Part shown: in pieces, positions 8,795 through 21,064 of the stretch | Position numbering within the stretch: the stretch's first letter is position 1 | Layout: each line of letters begins with the position of its first letter | Translations under genes and position numbers: made by a program | The notes under the pieces: generated by a model | What the model was told of the DNA's origin: nothing | Database searches by the model: none | Seen by the model: only the letters and a program-made list of their open reading frames with translations | Assembly: GCF_004011825.1 (NCBI RefSeq) | Contig: NZ_RKLO01000001.1 | Location: forward strand, 333,575-397,574 | From: Rhodococcus xishaensis | Lineage (GTDB): Bacteria; Actinomycetota; Actinomycetes; Mycobacteriales; Mycobacteriaceae | Direction of reading: 5' to 3' | Length of the DNA: 64,000 nt

Positions 8795-9628
8795 CTACTC
8801 GCCGCGTAGCCCCAGCCCGAATCCGTCGGGCCCGATCAGTCTCATCGCGCCTCCGCTCACCGAGTACGTCACCTCGCCGTTGAGCACGTGCATCACGGAC
8901 TGTGCGACCTCCGCCACGTCGGTAGGGCAGGTCAGCTGGGTGGTCGATAGGCGGCCGAAGGTGATCGTGTCGTCACCGACGTGGGCCGTACCGCTGAGGC
9001 GGCCGCACCCGGTCGAACCCGTCACCCGGTCGTCTGGGGTGATCGTCAGGTTCGGGGCCGCGGTGTCGAGTGCGGCGGACATCGTGATCGCGTCCGGGCT
9101 GATCAACGTGTCGACCACCCACGTCGTACCGACGACGGGCCGATCCGGGTCGGCGGCAACCTTGCTCTCGAGGGTTATGGTCACTCCCGGCGAGGACAGG
9201 ATGAGGACACCGTCCTCGGTGAGCGTCCACTCGGGTTCCGCGGCGAACAGGTCGATCATCCATGAGTCGGCGTCGGCGAGTTCACCGGCGCAGGCCATCT
9301 GCGTCGTCGCGATTGGACCGGTCCGGACGACCCCACCGGACAGGTTGACGCTGCCCACGCCGCGGTTGCACCCCGCGAACATCGCGATCTGGCCCCGTTC
9401 CGGGAATCCGACCTCGAGTGGGCCGTTTCCAGGGATCGTCGTGCCGGTCACCGAGGTGGAGACGAACGTCCGTCCCCACAGCCCATCGGCTGGAGACATG
9501 GGGGTCACCGGCACCATGGTGCCGGTGGGTGTGGTCGCTCTGGTGCCCGGGGGACTCTCGGCGGCGCCACCGCATGCATTCAGCGCCGCAGCGGACAGCA
9601 GGACGAGAACGACCAGCAGCGTGCGCAT
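8795..9628 (-). CDS. Secreted lipoprotein with two META (HslJ-like) domains
   Basis: 277 residues. The N-terminus is a lipoprotein signal (RTLLVVLVLLSAAALNAC, lipobox LNAC), so the mature protein should be anchored to the membrane outer face. Two repeats of the META/DUF306 type follow: one with FAGCNRGVGSVNLSGG...TTQMAC, the other with STGCGRLSGTAHVGDD...TTQLTC. The paired cysteines in each could form disulfides. META proteins are linked to heat shock and antibiotic tolerance in other bacteria, but no reaction is known. The ATG at 9628 is chosen over a GTG at 9634 because TAGGGT lies 6 bases upstream of it. Confidence 0.82.
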   Translation of the reverse strand: MRTLLVVLVLLSAAALNACGGAAESPPGTRATTPTGTMVPVTPMSPADGLWGRTFVSTSVTGTTIPGNGPLEVGFPERGQIAMFAGCNRGVGSVNLSGGVVRTGPIATTQMACAGELADADSWMIDLFAAEPEWTLTEDGVLILSSPGVTITLESKVAADPDRPVVGTTWVVDTLISPDAITMSAALDTAAPNLTITPDDRVTGSTGCGRLSGTAHVGDDTITFGRLSTTQLTCPTDVAEVAQSVMHVLNGEVTYSVSGGAMRLIGPDGFGLGLRGE

Positions 9629-9634
9629 GGCCAC

Positions 9635-9640
9635 ACCCTA
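9635..9640 (-). promoter_or_regulatory. -10 box for leaderless META lipoprotein gene
   Basis: TAGGGT on the minus strand, 6 bases before the ATG at 9628. It overlaps the stop of the upstream TetR gene, so the lipoprotein can be transcribed separately. Confidence 0.5.
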
Positions 9641-10261
9641 GTAGCCGGACGCGCCGCGGGCGATGCGTCGAACGAGGTCTTCCCACCCGTCGGCAATGCG
9701 TGTGAGCGACATTCCGAGGACGCGCATCTGGTGCAGGACCAGACTTGCCTCGAGTGGGGCGAGCAGGGCGCTCGCGAGCAGTTCGATGTCTCCGTCGCCG
9801 CCGGCGTCGGCGTCGGTGAGCAGTTTCTCGAGATGCCGCAGGCTCACCGCGCGCGCCGGACTCGAGAACCGGGACTTGCGGGAGTCCTCGGCCGCGCGCA
9901 GCACCTCGCCCTGCACCGTGACCATGTCGAGGCGGGCTCGGCCGAACGCGACGAGCCGGACGATTGCGTCCGCGTCCGGGCCGAGGGGGGGCGGGCCGAA
10001 CATGAACTCCTGCTGCAATGCGCGCTCGCTGCGGTCGAGCAGCGCATTCATGAGGCCGGCGCGATTACCGAACCGCCGGAAGACGGTGCCCTTGCCGACG
10101 CCGGCCCGTGCGGCGACGGCCTCCATCGTCACCGCGTCGGCGCCCAGCTCGGCAACCAGATCGGCCGCCGCGTCGAGGAGCAGCTTCCGATTGCGGGCAG
10201 CGTCACACCGCTCGGGGATCTCGGCATCCACCAGCGGAAGTTGCGGCAGCGGGCTGTTCAC
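9638..10261 (-). CDS. TetR-family transcriptional regulator
   Basis: 207 residues. The helix-turn-helix lies in about residues 20-66 (RNRKLLLDAAADLVAELGADAVTMEAVAARAGVGKGTVFRRFGNRAGLMNALL), followed by a ligand-binding helical domain. The GTG at 10261 is chosen because TACGAT lies 7 bases upstream; a GTG at 10300 would lie inside the likely operator. It is divergent from an NAD(P)H-dependent FMN reductase gene, and the palindrome between them suggests that this protein represses both. M. tuberculosis has the same pairing (Rv3055/Rv3054c). The inducer is unknown. Confidence 0.9.
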   Translation of the reverse strand: MNSPLPQLPLVDAEIPERCDAARNRKLLLDAAADLVAELGADAVTMEAVAARAGVGKGTVFRRFGNRAGLMNALLDRSERALQQEFMFGPPPLGPDADAIVRLVAFGRARLDMVTVQGEVLRAAEDSRKSRFSSPARAVSLRHLEKLLTDADAGGDGDIELLASALLAPLEASLVLHQMRVLGMSLTRIADGWEDLVRRIARGASGY

Positions 10262-10268
10262 GTGAGGA

Positions 10269-10274
10269 ATCGTA
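10269..10274 (-). promoter_or_regulatory. -10 box for leaderless tetR gene
   Basis: TACGAT on the minus strand, 7 bases before the GTG at 10261. Confidence 0.45.
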
Positions 10275-10293
10275 GCCCAACGGGAATAGAAGT

Positions 10294-10305
10294 GGACCAC
10301 GGTCC
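10294..10305. promoter_or_regulatory. Candidate TetR operator (GGACC-AC-GGTCC)
   Basis: A perfect inverted repeat with 5-bp arms and a 2-base centre lies between the divergent tetR and reductase genes. It sits roughly 12 bases upstream of a TATATC -10-like element for the reductase, so a bound regulator would cover the -35 region. Position and symmetry are seen; binding is inferred. Confidence 0.5.
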
Positions 10306-10365
10306 GGTTTCCTTGCTATATCTGTTCCCGAGTCATCAACCGCACCACGAAGGAAACCTCGAATC

Positions 10366-10929
10366 ATGGCCCAGACCCGCGTACTCGCTCTCGTCGGCAG
10401 CCTCCGCACCGGCTCCGTCAACCGTCAGATCGCCGAGACCGCAGCGGCGGTCGCACCCGAGGGCACCGAGCTCACGATCTTCGAGGGCCTCGGCGACGTG
10501 CCCTTCTACAACGAGGACGTCGACGTCCCCGGTGCCACGATTGCGGGTGCCGACGAGCTCCGTGCCGCTGCCGCCGAGGCCGACGCCCTGCTTCTGGTCA
10601 CACCGGAGTACAACGGCACCGTTCCCGCCGTCCTGAAGAACGCCATCGACTGGCTGTCGCGCCCGTATGGTTCCGGTGCCATCGCGAACAAGCCGGTCGC
10701 CGTGATCAGCGCCTCCCCGAGCCGGAATGGGGCCAAGTGGGCACACGACGATGCCCGCAAGTCGCTCCGGGTCGCCGGCGGCACGGTTGTGGATGCCGAG
10801 CTGTCGATCGGCAGCACCAGCCACAAGCTCGGCGAGCAGCACCCGCGGGAGAACGCCGAGGTCGCGCGGGAGGTCGGCGAACTCGTCCGCGCCCTCGTCG
10901 CGGCGTCCGGGCAACTCGTCAACGCCTGA
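10366..10929 (+). CDS. NAD(P)H-dependent FMN reductase / quinone reductase
   Basis: 187 residues, a flavodoxin-like fold reductase of the NADPH-dependent FMN reductase (ChrR/SsuE-like) family. GSLRTGSVNRQIA (about 11-23) forms the FMN phosphate loop and TPEYNGTVPAVLKNAIDWLSRP (about 79-100) is the diagnostic FMN-ring segment. It likely reduces quinones, azo dyes or nitro compounds, or supplies reduced FMN. AAGGAAA precedes the ATG by about 8 bases. The divergent TetR neighbour points to induction by an electrophile or quinone-like ligand; that is inference. Confidence 0.88.
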   Translation: MAQTRVLALVGSLRTGSVNRQIAETAAAVAPEGTELTIFEGLGDVPFYNEDVDVPGATIAGADELRAAAAEADALLLVTPEYNGTVPAVLKNAIDWLSRPYGSGAIANKPVAVISASPSRNGAKWAHDDARKSLRVAGGTVVDAELSIGSTSHKLGEQHPRENAEVAREVGELVRALVAASGQLVNA

Positions 10930-10956
10930 TCCCGTCGGCGAGGGACCGCGCCGTTG

Positions 10957-11928
10957 TCAGCCGGTCCCTGTGATTCTCCCGCCTACGGTGTGGAGCACGA
11001 CCACGTCGGGCGACCACGGAAGCAGACCGTCGACCGTGTCTTGCAACTCCGCGATAGGCGGAAGCAGTTCGGGGCTGAGAATGCTTACGGTGGCGGTGTT
11101 TCCGTGGAGGGTCACGTCGGTGACCACTGCACCGGGAACGTCGCCGATCCACTGTCGAGCCGCGGTCGAAATCTGCTCTGTCCATATCGAGGACATCGAG
11201 TTGACGATCATCGGTACGGCCACGACGACCAGAGCGACCGCGAGGACCAGGTATGCGTAGCCGCGACGCGTTCGGAACTTGCCGGCGGCCCGGGCGTAGC
11301 CGGCGCTCACGAACACCAGCGTGGAGGTGATGATCATCGCGAGGACGTTCGACGCGAACAGCACACCGGCGCCCACCGCGAGTCCGGGGGCGCCCGACCC
11401 GAGGCACACCCCGGCGACGGCGAGTGGCGGAACGAGGGATATCGCGATAGCCACCCCGGGCAGCACGTCGCCGACGTCGCGCCGGGTGACGGCGATAGCA
11501 CCAACCAGTCCGGTGGCGAGCGCGGCGAGCAGGTCCATCAGGGTGGGCGACGTCCGGCCCAGCACCTGCGAATTGGTCAGCACGTTCAATGGATTCGGTA
11601 GAAGCTGGGCGAATACGAAGCCCAGTGCGGTCACGACTGCCACCCCGGCCACCACGGTCAGGACGGAGCGTCCGATGAGCCCGGCAGCCCCGGTCGTGAT
11701 GCCGAGGCCGATGCCGAGGATGGGCGTCGAGAGCGGTGCGACGATCATGGCGCCGATGACGGTCGCCGTCGAGTCGCCGATGACGCCCGCGACGGCGATG
11801 ATCCCGGAGAGCACCAGCTTGGTCCAGAACGCGGAACGCTTGGCGGCCGCATCGCCGACGGCGAAGTCGAGTCCGTCTGCCAGTTCCTCGGATGTTCGAC
11901 GCTGGCTGGCCGGTACGAGTACTCGCAT
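10957..11928 (-). CDS. DUF389-family integral membrane protein
   Basis: 323 residues with about six hydrophobic segments from residue 36 to 240. The early segment AGVIGDSTATVIGAMIVAPLSTPILGIGLGI is the family hallmark, and AIAISLVPPLAVAGVCLGSG is also typical. The C-terminal 80 residues look like a soluble domain outside the last membrane helix. Function in bacteria is not established; the family was named only as a conserved membrane protein. Convergent with the reductase. ATG start, with no clear Shine-Dalgarno. Confidence 0.8.
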   Translation of the reverse strand: MRVLVPASQRRTSEELADGLDFAVGDAAAKRSAFWTKLVLSGIIAVAGVIGDSTATVIGAMIVAPLSTPILGIGLGITTGAAGLIGRSVLTVVAGVAVVTALGFVFAQLLPNPLNVLTNSQVLGRTSPTLMDLLAALATGLVGAIAVTRRDVGDVLPGVAIAISLVPPLAVAGVCLGSGAPGLAVGAGVLFASNVLAMIITSTLVFVSAGYARAAGKFRTRRGYAYLVLAVALVVVAVPMIVNSMSSIWTEQISTAARQWIGDVPGAVVTDVTLHGNTATVSILSPELLPPIAELQDTVDGLLPWSPDVVVLHTVGGRITGTG

Positions 11929-11952
11929 GTGATACCCGCTCGTCTACTTCGA

Positions 11953-12014
11953 AGTGAAGACACACGGAGGTCAAGACATAGAGCAGTCAGACATACAGCA
12001 GTGAAGACACACGG
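11953..12014. repeat. Two direct copies of a 15-base sequence
   Basis: AGTGAAGACACACGG occurs at 11953-11967 and again at 12000-12014, with partial copies (AGCAGTCAGACATA) between. It lies in the gap between the DUF389 gene start and the end of the siderophore-interacting protein gene, so it could be a regulator site for DUF389. No known box is recognised. Confidence 0.5.
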
Positions 12015-12074
12015 TAGTACCGACGTCGCCGGGATCAGTGGATATCCGCGAATGTGATTGCTGCCAGTTCCGAC

Positions 12075-12968
12075 TCAGAGGCCGGCGTCGTCCATCGCCG
12101 CGTCGACGGCGTCGCGCAGCGAGTCGAAGTCCCCGCCTGCGGTGAGGGCTGCCACTCGAGCGGCTTCGATCTGCCCACGCACCTCCTCGTACCGCGCGGT
12201 CCACGCCTCCTTGTCGGCGCGCCAGTAGCCGATGACGTCGTACCGCTCGGACGACCAGCCCAGACCGTGCCGAAGCCAGCGGCGCACCTCGCGAGACAGT
12301 CCGGCCTCGCCCGCGAACCAGACATAGCCTGGCCCGTCGGGACGGGTCCACTCGCGGGCGGTGGTGGCCAGGGCGCTCGGTCCGACGCCGTTGCCGGTGC
12401 CGTGCAGCCACGTGTACGTGACGTCGCCCGCGGTTTCGGGGCTCTGTGTGTCGCCGGCAGTGGTGACCTCGGCGATCACATGCACCCGGATTCCTGATGC
12501 GAGCTCCTCGAGGATGCGGCTGACTGCGGGTAGCGCGGCCATGTCGGCGATCAAGAGTTGCCAGGCAGTGTCGTCGGGTGGCCGGTACCAGCCTGACGCC
12601 GTCGTTACCCCCAGAACCTGGCCGGGCCGGGCCTGCAGAGCCCACCGCACAGCCACGCCGCTGTCGTGGACCACGAAGTCGATGTCCATCTCAGCGGTTG
12701 CCGAGTTCCAGTGTCGGACGGTGAAACTGCGCATCTCGGGCCGGGGCCCGTCGGCTGGGTAGTCCCAGGTGTCTCCGATCGGCTGAGGCACGGGAGGGTG
12801 GTTCTCGCCGTCGGCTGGGAACACGACGAGCAGACGCTCGTCCGGATCGCCGCTCGAGACGAACCGGGAGAGGTCGCCGCCGGACAGTGTGATTCGCAGC
12901 ATGTTGGGCGTGATGCGGGCGACGCGCGACACCGGTGCGAAGTAGTAGGGGTTCGCGTTCGAGGGCAC
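12075..12968 (-). CDS. Siderophore-interacting protein (FAD-dependent ferric-siderophore reductase)
   Basis: 297 residues of the SIP/ViuB family, which use NAD(P)H and FAD to reduce iron in imported ferric siderophores. An N-terminal FAD-binding barrel carries PYYFAPVSRVARITPNMLRITLSG and RSFTVRHWN (the RxYTxR-type FAD contact). The C-terminal NAD(P)H domain carries LIADMAALPAVSRILEEL and the family signature WFAGEAGLSREVRRWLRHGLGWSSERYDVIGYWRADK. The GTG at 12968 has AGGG 6 bases upstream; a longer frame to 13169 adds unrelated sequence. No IdeR/DtxR box is visible nearby. Confidence 0.9.
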   Translation of the reverse strand: MPSNANPYYFAPVSRVARITPNMLRITLSGGDLSRFVSSGDPDERLLVVFPADGENHPPVPQPIGDTWDYPADGPRPEMRSFTVRHWNSATAEMDIDFVVHDSGVAVRWALQARPGQVLGVTTASGWYRPPDDTAWQLLIADMAALPAVSRILEELASGIRVHVIAEVTTAGDTQSPETAGDVTYTWLHGTGNGVGPSALATTAREWTRPDGPGYVWFAGEAGLSREVRRWLRHGLGWSSERYDVIGYWRADKEAWTARYEEVRGQIEAARVAALTAGGDFDSLRDAVDAAMDDAGL

Positions 12969-13169
12969 GTGCAACCCTGGCACACGTCGGTGATCGCGAC
13001 GTTCCCAGTGCACCCGCGCGCAGGTGCGAGTGGGGTCGGCGAACACGTGCGCAATGGTGGCCGGCACCCAGATGTAGGTGTGGCGGAAATCACGATGAAA
13101 ATGTGACCTGCGACACGCTGATGACTGGCTCTGGGAGGGGTGCCGACCTGGGAATTTCAAGCATGTCAC

Positions 13170-13217
13170 TCACAAGATCTCGGGTTATGCGCTTCTGTCG
13201 GACACAAGGTGTAGTGT
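13170..13217 (+). promoter_or_regulatory. Two NrdR-like boxes upstream of nrdHIEF
   Basis: The downstream site at 13202-13217 (ACACAAGGTGTAGTGT) matches the published consensus acaCwAtATaTwGtgt at 13 of 16 positions, and GACAC/GTGTC forms an inverted repeat. The upstream site at 13170-13185 (TCACAAGATCTCGGGT) matches at 11 of 16. Their starts are 32 bases apart, three helical turns, the phasing known for NrdR pairs. NrdR is the ATP/dATP-sensing repressor of ribonucleotide reductase genes, so this should repress the operon when dATP is high. Confidence 0.7.
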
Positions 13218-13347
13218 CTAGACAGCCGGAAGGGCACCACGGGAACGAGTTGGATCCCGGACTTGAAAACGGGCCCCGCTCACGGCGTAGAGACTGCACA
13301 AACCCAAGCTCGTCACGCTCGCTAGGCCATTGGAAAGAGGGACCAAT

Positions 13348-13581
13348 ATGAGCATCACCGTCTACACCAAGCCCGCCTGCGTTCAGTGCAATGCCACCTA
13401 CCGTGCTCTCGACAAGGTCGGTCTCGATTACGAGGTCGTCGACATCTCCGAGAACCCCGACGCCCGCGACTACGTGATGGCCCTGGGATACCTCCAGGCC
13501 CCCGTCGTGGTGGCCGGTGACGATCACTGGTCGGGGTTCCGTCCGGACCGCATCAAATCCCTTGCCGCAAGCGCCGCCTGA
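13348..13581 (+). CDS. nrdH: Glutaredoxin-like electron donor NrdH
   Basis: 77 residues. NrdH passes electrons from thioredoxin reductase to class Ib ribonucleotide reductase. The redox site is CVQC in YTKPACVQCNATYRAL. The C-terminal WSGFRPDRIK motif is diagnostic of NrdH proteins. The ATG at 13348 is chosen because AAAGAGGGA precedes it at good spacing; the in-frame ATG at 13330 lacks one. First gene of the nrdHIEF operon, about 130 bases downstream of the NrdR-like boxes. Confidence 0.95.
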   Translation: MSITVYTKPACVQCNATYRALDKVGLDYEVVDISENPDARDYVMALGYLQAPVVVAGDDHWSGFRPDRIKSLAASAA

Positions 13582-14057
13582 AACGGCGGGAAGCGCGGCC
13601 GCGGGTTCTGATCCACGCTCGATCGAAGATGGTGAACACCGATGGCATCGCTGGTGTACTTCTCCAGCGCGTCGGAGAACACACACCGATTCGTCCAACG
13701 ACTCGGTGTCCCCGCTACGCGCATTCCGCTTCATGACCGCGACGGCACGTTCGAGGTCGACGAACCGTACGTCTTGATCGTCCCCACCTACGGGGGCGGC
13801 ACGACGGCAACGGGGCGCGACACCAGCTACGTACCGAAGCAGGTCATCCGATTTCTGAACAACCAGCACAATCGTTCTCTCATCCGGGGAGTGATTGCTG
13901 CCGGCAACACGAACTTCGGCGAATCCTATTGCTTCGCCGGGAACGTGATCTCGCAGAAGTGTCGGGTCCCGTACCTGTACCGCTTCGAACTCATGGGAAC
14001 AGCAGAGGACGTCGTCGCCGTGCGCGAGGGCCTCGAACAATTCATGGAGAGTGAACA

Positions 14058-17280
<3,223 letters not shown>

Positions 17281-17309
17281 TTTACCTTGCTGCTGTGGCC
17301 GAATGGCGA

Positions 17310-17328
17310 AACGCCACTGAAAGGCGTT
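17310..17328 (+). terminator. Weak hairpin after nrdF
   Basis: AACGCC (17310-17315) pairs with GGCGTT (17323-17328) around a 7-base loop, 30 bases past the nrdF stop. There is no T-run. A competing TGGCG/CGCCA hairpin overlaps it. May help end the nrd transcript. Confidence 0.3.
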
Positions 17329-17435
17329 CGCACGGGCGGAGATTCGCTTGAGCCGTTGTCAGAGAGGGTGGGCTGCGCCTACTGTCGAACTGTAGGACCG
17401 AGCCGAAATACCCGACGATGATCGAGGAGACGGCA

Positions 17436-17822
17436 ATGAGTGGTCGAGTAGTGCACTTCGAGGTCCCGTTCGACGACGGTGACCGAGCACGCAATTTCTA
17501 TCGGCAGGCGTTCGGTTGGCAGCTCACCGAGATGCCCGAGGTGAAGTACACCGGTGTGTCCACCGGGCCGGTCGCGGAGTCAGGGATGGCGGCCGAGCCC
17601 GGGTACATCGGCGGCGGGATGTTCGAACGCGTCGAGCACTTGCCGAAGGGGCCGGTGATCACGGTCGGCGTGGACGACGTCGACGCGGCGCTCGCCAAGA
17701 TCGAGTCGCTCGGTGGGGCAACCGTCTCGGCGAAGCAAGCGGTTGGCGAGTTCGGGTTTGCGGCGTACTTCCGGGACCCCGAGGGCAACGTCATGGGGCT
17801 CTGGCAGTCCGCGCAGGGCTGA
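17436..17822 (+). CDS. VOC-superfamily (glyoxalase-like) protein
   Basis: 128 residues with one vicinal-oxygen-chelate domain: VVHFEVPFDDGDRARNFYRQAFGWQL at the start and AAYFRDPEGNVMGLWQ at the end, the two ends of the paired beta-alpha-beta-beta-beta modules. VOC proteins include glyoxalases, dioxygenases and resistance proteins; no substrate can be assigned. The ATG at 17436 is chosen because GAGGAGA lies 6-8 bases upstream; an in-frame ATG at 17418 lacks one. Confidence 0.85.
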   Translation: MSGRVVHFEVPFDDGDRARNFYRQAFGWQLTEMPEVKYTGVSTGPVAESGMAAEPGYIGGGMFERVEHLPKGPVITVGVDDVDAALAKIESLGGATVSAKQAVGEFGFAAYFRDPEGNVMGLWQSAQG

Positions 17823-17897
17823 CCTGCCACCGCGTGGACCGGCGGGGGTGCAACGAATTCCGGCACCGCCAGTGTGTTCCCAGCCGACGCCGCGTGC

Positions 17898-18911
17898 CTA
17901 ACTGACGTATGCGTTGAGGCTTTGCTGCAGATCACTGAGGACCGCGCGAGCCGCGACTACACCGTTGCCGGCGTTCCAGACCTCGTCGTCGACGGCGAAG
18001 ACGCGGTTGTCGGTCACTGCTCCGAGGTCGCTCCAGGCGTCGGATTCCATCACCGAGGTTCCATGCGCGAGCCCGTCGGGTCCGTCGAAGCTGACGTAGA
18101 TCAGGTCACCCTCGGCGTCGGCGAGATCGTCGATATCCTTCGACGCCACTTCGATTCGCTGGTAGGCCGGACGCTGGACATCCGCGTCGGCGAGCACCTG
18201 ACCGGAGAAGCTGCCCGGTCCTTCGATTGAGGTCTCGCCCGAACTGAACCGGATGACCGACGCCTGGGTCTGACGTGCGTTGATCTCGGTGCCGATCCGA
18301 GCCGCGTCGGCCGTGTACGCGTCGAGCGCCTGCCGTGCGGCGCCCGAGCGCCCGAGCGCCCTGCCGGCCGCGAGGAACTGCGACTTCCACTGGACCGGAT
18401 CGTCGCCGACGAACACGGTAGGCGCGATGGCGTCGAGTCGGTCGGCGAGGTCGGGCGCGGCCGGGACGGATCCGAGGATCAGATCCGGCGCCGCCTCCGT
18501 GATCTGGGCGACATCCGGTGCAGACTCGGGACCGACACTGGGCAGCACCGAGATTCCGGTTCCGAGATACGACGGGTGCGGGTCGTCGCCAGGCGCTGTC
18601 GCCGCGCCCACGACACGTTCCCACAACCCGAGGGCGCAAACGGAATCCATTGCAGCGCTGTCGAGTACGACGATGCGTTGCGGATCGGGCGCGCCCGGGT
18701 CGGGTGCTGTGGGTCTCGCACACGCAGCGCTGGTGTCGCGTTCGACGTTCACGACACCCGCGCCGGCGATCTTGGTCGTCGTCCGCACGATGGTGCTCGC
18801 GTCGTCGTCCGTAGAGTCAGCGCACGCGGTGAGCCCGGCCAGGACCGCGGTTGCCGCGACCACGGTGACGGCGGCGCGGCGGACGGTGCGAACGGGCTGG
18901 GAACTGGACAA
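17898..18911 (-). CDS. fecB: Iron-siderophore ABC transporter substrate-binding lipoprotein (FecB-like)
   Basis: 337 residues. A lipoprotein signal SSSQPVRTVRRAAVTVVAATAVLAGLTAC (lipobox LTAC) precedes a helical-backbone-type periplasmic binding protein: QRIVVLDSAAMDSVCALG, then EAAPDLILGS, GDDPVQWKSQFLAAGRALGR, and a C-terminal DNRVFAVDDEVWNAGNGVVAARAVLSDL. Such proteins capture ferric siderophores or haem for an ABC importer. No importer genes are adjacent. M. tuberculosis fecB (Rv3044) is likewise divergent from ctaD. The TTG at 18911 is preferred because AGGAAG lies 8 bases upstream; the GTG at 18938 is an alternative. Confidence 0.85.
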   Translation of the reverse strand: MSSSQPVRTVRRAAVTVVAATAVLAGLTACADSTDDDASTIVRTTTKIAGAGVVNVERDTSAACARPTAPDPGAPDPQRIVVLDSAAMDSVCALGLWERVVGAATAPGDDPHPSYLGTGISVLPSVGPESAPDVAQITEAAPDLILGSVPAAPDLADRLDAIAPTVFVGDDPVQWKSQFLAAGRALGRSGAARQALDAYTADAARIGTEINARQTQASVIRFSSGETSIEGPGSFSGQVLADADVQRPAYQRIEVASKDIDDLADAEGDLIYVSFDGPDGLAHGTSVMESDAWSDLGAVTDNRVFAVDDEVWNAGNGVVAARAVLSDLQQSLNAYVS

Positions 18912-19302
18912 GGCGTCGACTTCCTGTTCGGCGAGCACGGAGTGTTGCAGGCCGATCCAGGCTAGCTGTTGTGTGGATTCCCACGAACCGCGGCGCGAGG
19001 TCGCGTCGGCCCTGTTACGCCGCGCACGAGCGGCGAGGCCGTGAGAACCCGATCGCCGAGGTGGTCGTTGCGCACGGGGGCTGCACCCCGCCTGGCCGGT
19101 CGGGACCAAAGTCCTGCTCGCGCCCCTACTGGCCGGAGGGTGGAAGGGCCCAATTACGACGGGGAGTAGGACCCGGTCCAAATGGTCCGAAAGGACCGTC
19201 TACGATTCGATGAGCGCAAGCCAGGAGAACGTCCGCCTCGAGCAATGGGGAGGGGTTCGGAGCGGGCCTGCGGAGCGACCAAGGGCACATTCAGGAGGAT
19301 CA
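18912..19302. other. Divergent fecB/ctaD intergenic region
   Basis: No gene is supported in these 391 bases. A small hairpin GGTCC-GAAA-GGACC (19184-19197) with a GNRA-type loop lies about 105 bases before ctaD, in what would be its 5' leader. No IdeR box was found by eye. Confidence 0.5.
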
Positions 19303-21039
19303 GTGACTGCCGTAGCGCCCCAGCCAGTCAGAGAGGTAGCCACGCGGCCGTACCCGCCGCGGCAGGGACCCAAGGGCTCATTCATCTACAAGATGGTCAC
19401 GACCACCGATCCCAAGGTCCTCGGGATCATGTACCTGGTCACCTCGTTCGCGTTCTTCCTCATCGGCGGCCTGATGGCGCTGATAATGCGCTCCGAGCTC
19501 GCGGTTCCCGGCCTGCAGTTCCTGTCGAACGAGCAGTTCAACCAGCTGTTCACGATGCACGGCACGATCATGCTGCTGCTGTACGCGACCCCGGTCGTGT
19601 TCGGCTTCGCGAACTACATCGTTCCGCTGCAGATCGGTGCGCCCGACGTCGCGTTCCCGCGCCTGAACGCGCTCAGCTACTGGCTGTACCTCTTCGGCGC
19701 CCTCATCACGACGGCCGGCTTCATCACCCCCGGTGGTGCGGCGGACTTCGGTTGGACCGCCTACACCCCGCTGACGAGTGCCGTGTACTCGCCGGGCCTG
19801 GGCGCTGACCTGTGGATCATGGGTCTGGCCGTCGCCGGACTCGGCACGATCCTCGGTGGTGTCAACTTCATCACCACCATCGTGTGCCTGCGTGCACCCG
19901 GCATGACCATGTTCCGGATGCCGATCTTCACGTGGAACATCCTCGTCACCAGCCTCCTCGTGCTGCTGGCGTTCCCGATTCTGACGGCCGCATTCTTCGG
20001 GCTGTTCGCCGATCGTCACCTCGGTGCCCATATCTTCGATCCGGCCTCCGGCGGCGTCCTGCTGTGGCAGCACCTGTTCTGGTTCTTCGGTCACCCCGAG
20101 GTGTACATCATCGCGCTGCCGTTCTTCGGCATCGTCTCGGAGATCTTCCCGGTCTTCTCGCGCAAGCCGATCTTCGGCTACAGCGGCCTGGTCTACGCGA
20201 CCATCGGCATCGCGGCGCTGTCGATCGCGGTGTGGGCGCACCACATGTACGCCACCGGCGCGGTGTTGTTGCCGTTCTTCTCGTTCATGACGTTCCTGAT
20301 TGCGGTCCCAACAGGTGTGAAGTTCTTCAACTGGATCGGCACGATGTGGAAGGGCCATCTGACCTTCGAGTCACCCATGCTGTTCTCGGTCGGATTCATC
20401 GTGACCTTCCTGTTCGGCGGCCTGTCGGGTGTGCTGCTGGCGAGCCCGCCGATCGACTTCCAGGTCACCGACTCGTACTTCGTGGTCGCGCACTTCCACT
20501 ACGTCCTGTTCGGCACCATCGTGTTCGCCACCTACGCCGGCATCTACTTCTGGTTCCCGAAGATGACAGGACGCTTGATGGACGAGCGCCTGGCCAAGTG
20601 GCACTTCTGGACCACGTTCATCGGCTTCCACGCCACCTTCCTCGTGCAGCACTGGGTCGGGGCCGAGGGCATGCCGCGCCGCTACGCGGACTACCTGCCC
20701 TCCGACGGGTTCACCACGCTGAACACGATCTCGACAATCGGTTCGTTCGTCCTCGGTGCCTCGACGCTGCCGTTCCTGTGGAATGTCTTCAAGAGCTACC
20801 GCTTCGGCCAGGTCGTGACCGTCGACGACCCGTGGGGCTACGGCAACTCGCTCGAGTGGGCCACCAGTTGCCCGCCGCCGCGGCACAACTTCACCGAGCT
20901 GCCCCGGATCCGCTCGGAGCGTCCGGCGTTCGAGTTGCACTACCCGCACATGGTCGAGCGCATGCGGGCCGAGGCCCACGTCGGACCGGGACACGGCGGC
21001 AAGCACGCCGCCACGGTCCTCGAGGACAGCAAGCCTTAG
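19303..21039 (+). CDS. ctaD: Cytochrome c oxidase (aa3) subunit I CtaD
   Basis: 578 residues with about 12 membrane helices. Catalytic core of the terminal oxidase that reduces oxygen to water and pumps protons. Haem and copper ligands are all visible: TMHGTIM (low-spin haem a His), [14 protein letters not shown] (CuB His with the cross-linked Tyr), WAHHMY (two CuB His) and [11 protein letters not shown] (haem a3 and haem a His). The GTG at 19303 follows AGGAGGATCA at good spacing; a longer in-frame ORF from 19210 has no support. Subunits II and III are not in the window, as is usual in this group. Confidence 0.97.
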   Translation: MTAVAPQPVREVATRPYPPRQGPKGSFIYKMVTTTDPKVLGIMYLVTSFAFFLIGGLMALIMRSELAVPGLQFLSNEQFNQLFTMHGTIMLLLYATPVVFGFANYIVPLQIGAPDVAFPRLNALSYWLYLFGALITTAGFITPGGAADFGWTAYTPLTSAVYSPGLGADLWIMGLAVAGLGTILGGVNFITTIVCLRAPGMTMFRMPIFTWNILVTSLLVLLAFPILTAAFFGLFADRHLGAHIFDPASGGVLLWQHLFWFFGHPEVYIIALPFFGIVSEIFPVFSRKPIFGYSGLVYATIGIAALSIAVWAHHMYATGAVLLPFFSFMTFLIAVPTGVKFFNWIGTMWKGHLTFESPMLFSVGFIVTFLFGGLSGVLLASPPIDFQVTDSYFVVAHFHYVLFGTIVFATYAGIYFWFPKMTGRLMDERLAKWHFWTTFIGFHATFLVQHWVGAEGMPRRYADYLPSDGFTTLNTISTIGSFVLGASTLPFLWNVFKSYRFGQVVTVDDPWGYGNSLEWATSCPPPRHNFTELPRIRSERPAFELHYPHMVERMRAEAHVGPGHGGKHAATVLEDSKP

Positions 21040-21064
21040 AGGCCCGGTAGGTCCGCGCACTATC

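Noticed and set aside
19160-19210. ctaD starting at the ATG 19210
   Set aside because: The extra residues do not resemble subunit I and the GTG at 19303 has a perfect AGGAGG ribosome site.
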